DNA from: Clostridiaceae bacterium
GTDB lineage: Bacteria > Bacillota > Clostridia > Oscillospirales > Acutalibacteraceae
Length of the DNA: 29,470 bases
Direction of reading: 5' to 3'
Assembly (NCBI GenBank): GCA_016295895.1
Contig: JAEDKI010000005.1
Span: forward strand, 1 to 29,470
Part shown: in pieces, positions 7,884-13,866 of the stretch
Numbering within the stretch: position 1 is the stretch's first letter
Layout of the letters: each line of letters begins with the position of its first letter
Notes under the pieces: model-generated
Told to the model about the DNA's origin: nothing
The model's input: the letters and a program-made list of their open reading frames with translations, nothing else
Databases searched by the model: none
Position numbers and translations under genes: made by a program

Positions 7884-7923
7884 CGGCATGTATCGGAAAT
7901 TCCCGGTACATGCCGCTTTTTTA
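7884..7923. terminator. Bidirectional terminator between sufB and ogg
   Basis: CGGCATGTATCGG (7884-7896) pairs with CCGGTACATGCCG (7903-7915), one G-T wobble, followed by CTTTTTT on the plus strand. On the minus strand the hairpin is followed by TTATTTTTGG. It serves both convergent genes; ogg ends at 7924, immediately next to it. Confidence 0.88.
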
Positions 7924-8754
7924 TTATTCAACCGTTCTTCTCCAATGGAAGAGATATTGCTGTGCGATGCCTCTTGCGCCGTTTGCGCATTCGGGCAGAC
8001 CGTCGGGATAAAGCTCCTGCATTATGCGCTTGACCCAGACATCAACGGGGAAAGCGTCAACCTTTCCGAAACCGTAGAGCAGGGTGCATTGGGCAACCTT
8101 TTCACCGACTCCTTTAATCTTTATCAGCTCGTCTCTGCCTTCATCAAGCCCCGAAGCGTATATTTTGTCAAAATCAATTTCGCCGTTCGCAACCTTCTGA
8201 GCGGCGTCGATAATGTATTTTGCACGGAAGCCTGCCCTTATCGGAGCAAGCCCGTCAACCCCCGCTTCGGCAACCGTTTTTGCGCTCGGAAATGCAAAAT
8301 CATCTCCGCCGAGATTCTCACCGAGCAGGCGGCAAAGTCTGTCAATAATGCCTTTTATCCTCGGAATATTGTTGTTTTGGGAAATAATGAATGAGCATAA
8401 CGCTTCCCACGGCTCCTGACGGAGCAGGCGGATTCCGTTGCATTCCTCAACAGCCCGCTTAAGGCTTGAATCGCTTGAAAAGCGGCGGCAAAGAGCATCA
8501 TAATCACGGTCAAGGTCAAAATATCGGCGCCAGATATTCTCAAAATCGGCTTTGTCCGTGCCGATAAAAGCAATGCCGTTCTCCGTCTGTCTCAGAGTCA
8601 GAGGCTTTGAAAAAGCAACGCCGTGCCAATCACCGTTTTCTCTTTGTTCCCATCGGAACGCCTGACCGCAGTCGAGAGTGCGTGCTAAATCGAAGCACGG
8701 GATATCGGCGATAATCATGCTTTTTTCTTCTGAAAGAATTAAACTTGTCTTCAT
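7924..8754 (-). CDS. ogg: 8-oxoguanine DNA glycosylase/AP lyase (OGG1-like)
   Basis: A 276-residue base-excision-repair enzyme that removes 8-oxoguanine. The N-terminal part (from FDLARTLDCGQAFRW, 21-35) matches the OGG_N domain, including the CGQAFRW signature. The glycosylase core has the helix-hairpin-helix IKGVGEKVAQC (213-223), with K219 in the position of the catalytic Schiff-base lysine of human OGG1, and FPVDVWVKR (235-243), with D238 as the catalytic aspartate. SQNNNIPRIKGIIDRL (125-140) is also a family block. ATG at 8754 has TTTGGAG about 7-10 bases ahead; a second Met at residue 13 is possible. It is convergent with sufB and diverges from the small gene at 9078 across the candidate origin. 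Confidence 0.94.
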   Translation of the reverse strand: MKTSLILSEEKSMIIADIPCFDLARTLDCGQAFRWEQRENGDWHGVAFSKPLTLRQTENGIAFIGTDKADFENIWRRYFDLDRDYDALCRRFSSDSSLKRAVEECNGIRLLRQEPWEALCSFIISQNNNIPRIKGIIDRLCRLLGENLGGDDFAFPSAKTVAEAGVDGLAPIRAGFRAKYIIDAAQKVANGEIDFDKIYASGLDEGRDELIKIKGVGEKVAQCTLLYGFGKVDAFPVDVWVKRIMQELYPDGLPECANGARGIAQQYLFHWRRTVE

Positions 8755-8760
8755 TTTGAA

Positions 8761-8880
8761 TTCTCCAAATTGTAATAATATGTCAATTTTATCTTTTATA
8801 TAACCGCAAAAATTTCATCTTTTTTCGACAAAATGTAAAGATTCTACAACCGAAAGTATATTGCAAAATCGAATAAAAAC
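8761..8880. other. A/T-rich stretch beside the DnaA-box cluster, candidate DNA unwinding element
   Basis: 29 G/C in 120 bases by eye, i.e. about 76% A+T, clearly above the neighbouring genes. It adjoins the DnaA-box cluster and contains no convincing reading frame. In bacterial origins such a stretch is where the strands first open. It also carries the ogg promoter and ribosome binding site on the minus strand, so A/T richness alone is not proof. Confidence 0.45.
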
Positions 8881-8882
8881 GG

Positions 8883-8971
8883 TTTTCCACATCGAAAATC
8901 AAGAAAAAGCAAGGCTTTCGGGCGGAGTTATACACTTTTTCCACACAGTTATCCACATTTTCAGTGGAAAA
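8883..8971. other. Cluster of five DnaA boxes, candidate replication origin (oriC)
   Basis: Within 89 bases are TTTTCCACA (8883-8891), TTATACACT (8928-8936), TTTTCCACA (8937-8945), the perfect consensus TTATCCACA (8949-8957) and, on the opposite strand, TTTTCCACT (8963-8971). The middle boxes are nearly contiguous, as in origins rather than in single DnaA-regulated promoters. A 76% A+T stretch lies directly left. The rpmH-dnaA intergenic region, where Firmicutes origins usually lie, has none of these boxes. Gene orientation in the window does not clearly support or reject an origin here. The remaining gap to 9077 contains nothing else I recognise. Confidence 0.55.
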
Positions 8972-9077
8972 GTCAGATATACAATCCGTATAACACTCTT
9001 ACCTTTTTCTGCGGAATAAAACCGCCCCGTAATGTCAAAAATAAGATAGAAATCCATTCGTGAAAGGGGAAAGCAAA

Positions 9078-9350
9078 TTGATAAAGGGCGTCAACAGGCA
9101 GGTAGTCGAGATAACCCAGACCCAATGCGAATACTTCGAGCGGGTGCTGTTTTTCATAAAACCCGAATACTCCGCCGTCAGCGAGGGCGATTTAAAGGAA
9201 CGGGCAACAATCATAGCCCAAAGTGCCGGAGTTCCGCCGGCGGCAAGGCTTAAAAAGAATAAGCTGAGGCTCGTGCTGAGCCTTTGCGCTTCTGCCTGCG
9301 GCGGTGCGCTTGTCAGCGGAGTTATTTTTCTGATGACATCGTTTATTTAG
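9078..9350 (+). CDS. Small single-pass membrane protein, unknown function
   Basis: A 90-residue protein, assuming the TTG at 9078, which has AAAGGGGAAAG just upstream; the frame is also open from GTG 9060, which has no ribosome binding site. The N-terminal part (MIKGVNRQVVEI, then YFERVLFFIKPEY) resembles short hypothetical proteins I recall from Clostridia, but I know no function. Residues about 66-88 form one hydrophobic segment rich in Ala, Gly, Ser and Cys, preceded by a basic stretch (RLKKNKLR), so the N-terminus should be cytoplasmic. The 3' end overlaps the convergent nth gene by 8 bases, and no terminator separates them. It is the first gene right of the candidate origin. Confidence 0.75.
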   Translation: MIKGVNRQVVEITQTQCEYFERVLFFIKPEYSAVSEGDLKERATIIAQSAGVPPAARLKKNKLRLVLSLCASACGGALVSGVIFLMTSFI

Positions 9351-9975
9351 ATTCAAAGTGCCTGCAAAAGCCGTTCATTACGCATTCGGAGCATTTAGGT
9401 CTGCCCGAAATGCAGGTGTCCCTGCCGTGAAGCACGCAGCGGTGGCAGAAATCGTTGCTTTCCTCGGGCGGAAGCAGCTCACGCAGGCGCATTTCAACCT
9501 TCAGAGGGTCTTTTGTTGCAACGAGGCCGAGCAGATTCGATATTCTGATAAGATGGGTGTCGGCAACGACGGCGGGCTTGCCGTAAACATCGCCCATAAT
9601 AAGATTTGCGGTTTTTCTGCCGACTCCCGGCAGACTTGTCAGATCCTCGAGAGTTGAGGGAACTTCGCCTGCGAAATCGTCAATCATCTTTCGGCACATG
9701 CCGACAATGTCTTTTGCCTTTGCTCTGAAAAAGCCGCATGAATGAATAATATTTTCAATGTCGCCGATGTCTGCGGCGGCAAAGTCCTCGACCGTTTTGT
9801 ATTTTTCAAACAGTTCGGGAGTTACGAGATTGACCCTTGCATCCGTGCATTGCGCCGAAAGTCTGGTGGCAATGAGCAGTTGCAGGGGATTTTCCGCATT
9901 CAGAGAACAAAGCCCCTCGGGATATTTTTTCTTGAGCGCATTAACGGCGAGAATTGCAATATCTTTTTCTTTCAA
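9343..9975 (-). CDS. nth: Endonuclease III, [4Fe-4S] DNA glycosylase/AP lyase
   Basis: A base-excision-repair enzyme removing oxidised pyrimidines, about 210 residues like E. coli Nth (211). Core motifs, numbered from the chosen start, are LLIATRLSAQCTD near 33-45, the helix-hairpin-helix LPGVGRKTAN with catalytic lysine K121, and VVADTHLIR with catalytic aspartate D139. The C-terminal Cys-x6-Cys-x2-Cys-x5-Cys pattern (C188, C195, C198, C204) binds the [4Fe-4S] cluster. I chose TTG 9975 because GGGGTGG lies 5 bases upstream and family similarity begins there; the frame stays open to TTG 10002. It lies with ogg on the same strand, but separated by the small plus-strand gene, so they are not one simple operon. 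Confidence 0.95.
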   Translation of the reverse strand: MKEKDIAILAVNALKKKYPEGLCSLNAENPLQLLIATRLSAQCTDARVNLVTPELFEKYKTVEDFAAADIGDIENIIHSCGFFRAKAKDIVGMCRKMIDDFAGEVPSTLEDLTSLPGVGRKTANLIMGDVYGKPAVVADTHLIRISNLLGLVATKDPLKVEMRLRELLPPEESNDFCHRCVLHGRDTCISGRPKCSECVMNGFCRHFESK

Positions 9976-10010
9976 ACGAACCACCCCGTCAAATAATATC
10001 AACGGTTATC

Positions 10011-10039
10011 ATTATATATTATATCGGCTCGGATTTGAA
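10011..10039 (-). promoter_or_regulatory. Predicted sigma-A promoter of nth
   Basis: On the minus strand TTCAAA (10039-10034) and a perfect TATAAT (10016-10011) are separated by 17 bases. The nth start at 9975 lies 35 bases beyond the -10. Confidence 0.55.
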
Positions 10040-10153
10040 GTCTTATTTTTAAATTTAATATGAATTTTAGTCAATTTGACATAAAAACAGTTGATTTTAT
10101 CCGTGTTTTGTGATAGCATATCTATACATGAATGAAAATAGGGGGATTCCTTT

Positions 10154-12148
10154 ATGAAAAAGAAACTGACGGCAAGGCTCTGCTTTTTTATGTGTCTTGT
10201 CCTGATCATTTCTTCCTTCGCTGCATGCAGCGTTAAGGAAAAAGAAGGAGACACAACTTCAACCACTCTTGCCTCCGCCGATTCGTGGAGCCCCGGAGTT
10301 GACGATGTTTATCAGAATGTTCCCATCAGCAAGGCAGAGCTTGTTGACCTTGTTGAGAAGGTTCTCGGCGATGAAGTCAAGGATTTCAACGGAGATCTCA
10401 GCACCTTAACTCCCGAGCAGATTGAAAAGGTTGAGGATTACGCCAAGGATAACGGACTTATCGTCGGAAAAGACGATAACGGAAACACCGTCATCAAAAA
10501 AGACGAGGTTCCCGTAACCAAGATTCCTCAGAATGAAATTGATGAAATCTACAGCAAGGCTTCGGTCAAAGACCCGAGCAACCTTACTCCCGAGGAAATA
10601 ACGGAGATTTCAAAGGTTGCTGATGAAAACGGTCTTGTCGTTCAGACCAAGCCCTCGGGCGGCGGAATCAACATTGGCAGACCCGTTTCAACAACCAAGG
10701 CTCCCGCAACGACTGCCAAAGTTGTTACCAATCCGACAACAACAAAGAAAGACAATAACCCCGAAATAATAACGAAGCCTCCCAAGGCAACAACCGGCGT
10801 TTATGTTCCGCCCACGGCGGGCAATGTTGCTTCGAGGGGAACAACAGCCGTTCCGATTGCAACAATCTCTTCGGATTGGTGTGAAACATATTCAATGGGT
10901 TCATCAGGCAGCAACAATGTGTTTGCGGCTAATGATGCCACAAAAGACGGAGGCACTGTTGCGGTAGGATTTACAATGGGTGCTGAAGAATCTGCAGATC
11001 CCATTGCGCTTATCGCCAAGTATTCCGAAAAGGGCAAGGTTCTTTGGAAAGCAACAATTTCCGGTAACGAAACAACTGCTTTTGAAGATGTTGCCGTTCT
11101 CTCGGACGGAAGCATTGTCGCAGTCGGCTACACCATGGCAAACAATATTGTTAACGACAGCGAGTATGTATGCAAGGACACCGTTGAAGGCGTTATTGCA
11201 AAATATTCAAAAGACGGCAAACAGCTTTGGATTAAGATTTTCGGCGGCAGCGGCGACGATATGATTTATTCCATTGACGCAACCAATGACGGCGGCTTTG
11301 TGGTCGGCGGAAAGACTGACTCAACAGACGGTCATTTTTCGGGTCTCAGCTCAGGAAAATATAAAGCTTTCATTTATAAATGCGACGCTAATGCGGGCAT
11401 TCAGTGGCGTGATTCGCTTTCAGGCTCAAAGCATTGCACAGTTGAGGCAATTTCCGTAGGTTCAACGGGCGAAATATTCTCCACCATTTCTTCAAACTGC
11501 AATGACGGCGATTTTGCAGGCATGAAGCAAGCGGAGGAGGAGCTTAAAGGCAAGTTTACCGTTGTTACAAAGCACACCGCTTCCGGTAAGCGTGCATGGG
11601 TAACGCCCATTTATGATGTCGGTCATGTTGACCTGCCTGCAATTGTTGCTTCCGATAACGGCGGTTGCGTTGTTGCGGGTAAATACACTTCAAATTCCGA
11701 CGGCAACAAATATTGCTTCAAGGGAATTTATAACGGCGGCATGACAGGCACGACAGACGGCATGATTGTTGCTCTCAAGGGTGACGGCACATTCTATTGG
11801 AAGCTGCCCTTAATAGGCTTTGAAAACGATTTCCTTACGGGCATTGCGAAGATTCCCGGCGGATATGCCGTTTCGGGCTATACTGCATCAAGCAACAGAG
11901 ACTTTGCAATTACCAACAGGGGCGATTACGATTCGTTCGTTTATACAGTAACATCGGTCGGAAAGGCTAAGAATATTTCTTCATTCGGCGGCTCAGACAC
12001 CGATAACGCCCGTGCAATCTGCTCAAACGGAAGCTCGGTCTTTGTCTGCGGTTCAACTAATTCTTCAGACGGTTTCTTCAAAGAAAAATCTCCTTCGGGC
12101 ACTTCCGAGGGTTCGGTATGCTTCAACTTTAAATACAATATCGCATAA
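10154..12148 (+). CDS. Secreted lipoprotein with duplicated helical module, Thr-rich linker and beta-propeller
   Basis: A 664-residue exported lipoprotein. A signal peptide ends in SFAAC, so C25 is the likely lipidated residue. Two related modules follow: LTPEQIEKVEDYAKDNGLIV (85-104) and LTPEEITEISKVADENGLVV (144-163). Residues about 176-235 form a Thr/Pro/Lys-rich linker, probably glycosylated or wall-spanning. From about 243 to the end come repeated blades of the GGFVVGGxTxSxDG type (for example 266-274, 318-326, 379-393, 502-512, 568-578, 626-640), alternating with (A/K)KYSxxGKxxWK strands, as in propellers that occur in many Clostridia surface proteins. It has no catalytic motif; binding or structural duty at the cell surface is my inference. 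GGGGGATT precedes ATG 10154. It ends at a bidirectional terminator shared with the deacetylase gene. Confidence 0.8.
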   Translation: MKKKLTARLCFFMCLVLIISSFAACSVKEKEGDTTSTTLASADSWSPGVDDVYQNVPISKAELVDLVEKVLGDEVKDFNGDLSTLTPEQIEKVEDYAKDNGLIVGKDDNGNTVIKKDEVPVTKIPQNEIDEIYSKASVKDPSNLTPEEITEISKVADENGLVVQTKPSGGGINIGRPVSTTKAPATTAKVVTNPTTTKKDNNPEIITKPPKATTGVYVPPTAGNVASRGTTAVPIATISSDWCETYSMGSSGSNNVFAANDATKDGGTVAVGFTMGAEESADPIALIAKYSEKGKVLWKATISGNETTAFEDVAVLSDGSIVAVGYTMANNIVNDSEYVCKDTVEGVIAKYSKDGKQLWIKIFGGSGDDMIYSIDATNDGGFVVGGKTDSTDGHFSGLSSGKYKAFIYKCDANAGIQWRDSLSGSKHCTVEAISVGSTGEIFSTISSNCNDGDFAGMKQAEEELKGKFTVVTKHTASGKRAWVTPIYDVGHVDLPAIVASDNGGCVVAGKYTSNSDGNKYCFKGIYNGGMTGTTDGMIVALKGDGTFYWKLPLIGFENDFLTGIAKIPGGYAVSGYTASSNRDFAITNRGDYDSFVYTVTSVGKAKNISSFGGSDTDNARAICSNGSSVFVCGSTNSSDGFFKEKSPSGTSEGSVCFNFKYNIA

Positions 12149-12165
12149 CAGCACAATAACGAAAG

Positions 12166-12197
12166 CGGCTTGCATCTGACCGATGCAGGCCGTTTTT
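12166..12197. terminator. Terminator between the propeller lipoprotein and the deacetylase gene
   Basis: CGGCTTGCATC (12166-12176) pairs with GATGCAGGCCG (12182-12192), one mismatch, around a 5-base loop, followed by TTTTT. The minus-strand side reads CTTTCGTTATT, so it probably also serves the convergent deacetylase gene. Confidence 0.82.
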
Positions 12198-12213
12198 AAT
12201 GCCTTGAACGAAA

Positions 12214-13161
12214 TTAAGGCTTATAATACGATAACGGCTTGAACTTATACCCGTTTTGCACGGCATAATCAATGATATCTCCGAGAGCCTCTGCGTTATC
12301 GGGCGAGACGGAGTGGAGCAGAATGACCGCTCCGGGGTGGAGACGGGCTGTGACGGTTTCAAAGGCATATTCTCCGCCCTTTGTTTTTTTGACATCCCAG
12401 TCCGCATAGGAGCAGGACCAGAAAACGCTCGTGTAGCCCATTGAATCGACAAGCTCAAGTGAATTTTCAGAATAAGAACCCTCGGGGAAGCGGAAAAAGC
12501 TTGTTGCATAGCCGAAATTGCTTCTCAGATAATTGTCACATTCCAGAATTTCGTCTGCCATTCTCTGCCTTGATATCTTTGAAAAATCGGGGTGCTTTGA
12601 GGAATGGTTGCCGACCGTGTGACCCTCATTGATCATTCTTGCAATAAGCTCGGGCGACGATTTGATGTGGTCGAGCGTGCAGAAAAAGGCGGCAGGAACT
12701 TGCTTTTCTTTTAAAGTGTCAAGAATTTTTGAAGTGCAGCCGTTTTCCCAGCCGCAGTCAAAGGTCAGGTACAGCACCTTTTCGGCGGATTTTGTGTCAT
12801 AGCAGAAAGCTTTATATCCGAGCCGATCAAGATTGTTCTGAACTCCTACGGCAATTTCGTGGGGCTTTCCGTCTTTTGCAACGCCGAAGCTGTGTTCGAT
12901 TTTTTCTGTTGAAAGCTTTCGTGAATTGTCGGGGTCATTGACCTTGAAGCTTGCGGGAGGCAGAATTTTTCTGCCGGTAAGCGGAGATGTCGGAGCGAAG
13001 GATGTTGCCGACATGACGGCGGAAACCGTTTCTCGCCTGTCCTCAACGGTCACGGGAGCGTTTGCCTCGTCCTCCTCAAGGGTTTTTCCTCCCGTGCAGG
13101 AGCAGAGAAAAAGAATCGGTAAAAAGGAAATAATTAATATTATTTTTTTCAAATTTAACAC
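12214..13161 (-). CDS. PdaA-like polysaccharide deacetylase lipoprotein
   Basis: A 315-residue exported NodB-fold de-N-acetylase. It closely resembles B. subtilis PdaA, which deacetylates N-acetylmuramic acid on the way to the delta-lactam of spore cortex. Visible blocks are YLTFDCGWENG (131-141) with the catalytic base D135, metal-ligand motif GNHSSKHPDF (184-193; H186, H190), FFRFPEGSYSE (222-232), VFWSCSYADWDV (246-257) and HPGAVILLHSVSPDNAEAL (275-293) with H283 as general acid. The signal peptide ends in LCSC, so C22 is probably lipidated, unlike classical PdaA. The residue after D135 is Cys, where PdaA has Asn and other NodB enzymes Asp. A spore role is inferred from the PdaA-like sequence; vegetative wall modification is the alternative. 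Confidence 0.88.
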   Translation of the reverse strand: MLNLKKIILIISFLPILFLCSCTGGKTLEEDEANAPVTVEDRRETVSAVMSATSFAPTSPLTGRKILPPASFKVNDPDNSRKLSTEKIEHSFGVAKDGKPHEIAVGVQNNLDRLGYKAFCYDTKSAEKVLYLTFDCGWENGCTSKILDTLKEKQVPAAFFCTLDHIKSSPELIARMINEGHTVGNHSSKHPDFSKISRQRMADEILECDNYLRSNFGYATSFFRFPEGSYSENSLELVDSMGYTSVFWSCSYADWDVKKTKGGEYAFETVTARLHPGAVILLHSVSPDNAEALGDIIDYAVQNGYKFKPLSYYKP

Positions 13162-13223
13162 CTTGCTTTATATTTTTATTTCGTGTATAGTATAACCTGA
13201 GTGAGTTGTTTCATCGGGGAAAT

Positions 13224-13291
13224 AAAAAATTTCAAAAATTTTTTAAAACGGATGCAACAAAAATGAAAATCAGAAACACTTATATAGTGTG
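13224..13291 (+). promoter_or_regulatory. Putative ECF-type promoter of the sigma factor operon, shared with smpB
   Basis: A/T tracts (13225-13244) are followed by TGCAAC (13253-13258), a 17-base spacer and ACACTTATAT (13276-13285). ACACT and AGTGT (13276-13290) also form an inverted repeat. The same order and spacing occurs upstream of smpB (28835-28896). The AAC core and 17-base spacing fit ECF -35 elements; no sigma-A -10/-35 pair is evident here. Transcription would begin near 13290, just ahead of the AAGGAGGGG ribosome binding site at 13298. Autoregulation by the encoded sigma factor is inferred. Confidence 0.55.
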
Positions 13292-13311
13292 AGTGGTAAG
13301 GAGGGGCGACC

Positions 13312-13845
13312 TTGAGCGATCATATTACCGAGCTCGTTGCTCTTGCAAAGGGAGGAAGTGCCGAAGCATTCGGCGAGCTTTACGAGCTATACTATAAGGA
13401 TATGTATTGCTACGCCTGCTGCGTTACCGGCAGCGATATTCTTGCGCAGGATGCCGTTTCGGATGCGGTGCTGTCCGCATTCAAACAAATCGGTTCTCTG
13501 AAGAACCCCAAGGCATTTAAAGGATGGATTTTCACCATCCTCTGTGCGGCGTGCAAAAGGTACTACACGGAAAACGAAAAAAAGAAATCGATGGTTTATC
13601 TCGATGATGAAGAAGGCGGGTTTGAAGAACCTGCGTCTTATGACAGTCTGGAGCTTTCGGTTGAGCTTCGGCGAGCGTTGGACAGCCTTTCCCGTGAGGA
13701 GAGGGAAATCGTTCTGCTCAGCGTTCTTCACGGCTATAAGAGCCACGAGATAGCCGAAATGCTTGAAATCTCGCCGTCAACGGTTCGTTCAAAGCTGAAA
13801 AGGTCACTTGCAAAGCTTCAGAATCAGCTCGGCGGCAATACATAA
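13312..13845 (+). CDS. ECF-type RNA polymerase sigma factor
   Basis: A 177-residue sigma-70 family protein with regions 2 and 4 only. Region 2 covers about residues 8-80: AFGELYELYYKDMYCYAC, then LAQDAVSDAVLSAFKQIGSLKNPKAFKGWIFTI, where AQDAVSD corresponds to the usual AEDxxQ motif. Region 4 covers about 118-172, with LSREEREIVLLSVLHGYKSHEIAEML and the recognition helix ISPSTVRSKLKRSLAKL. The start is TTG 13312 behind a near-perfect AAGGAGGGG. It is 21 bases ahead of a gene for a one-pass membrane protein with an extracytoplasmic propeller, the usual sigma/anti-sigma arrangement. The signal it answers is unknown. Confidence 0.93.
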   Translation: MSDHITELVALAKGGSAEAFGELYELYYKDMYCYACCVTGSDILAQDAVSDAVLSAFKQIGSLKNPKAFKGWIFTILCAACKRYYTENEKKKSMVYLDDEEGGFEEPASYDSLELSVELRRALDSLSREEREIVLLSVLHGYKSHEIAEMLEISPSTVRSKLKRSLAKLQNQLGGNT

Positions 13846-13866
13846 ACAGGAAAGGAGGGCGGAAAG

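Noticed and set aside
7867..8394. 175-residue plus-strand frame after sufB
   Set aside because: It runs through the terminator and is antisense to ogg, whose conserved motifs are clear on the minus strand.
10076..10081. Perfect TTGACA upstream of the propeller lipoprotein gene as its -35
   Set aside because: No acceptable -10 occurs at 16-18 bases; an alternative TTGATT (10091) with TAGCAT (10114) is possible but weak, so no promoter was annotated.
13162..13225. Sigma-G-like promoter for the PdaA-like gene on the minus strand
   Set aside because: A TATACTA-like -10 is present, but the TGAAAC candidate -35 is only about 13-14 bases away, too close for a sporulation sigma promoter.
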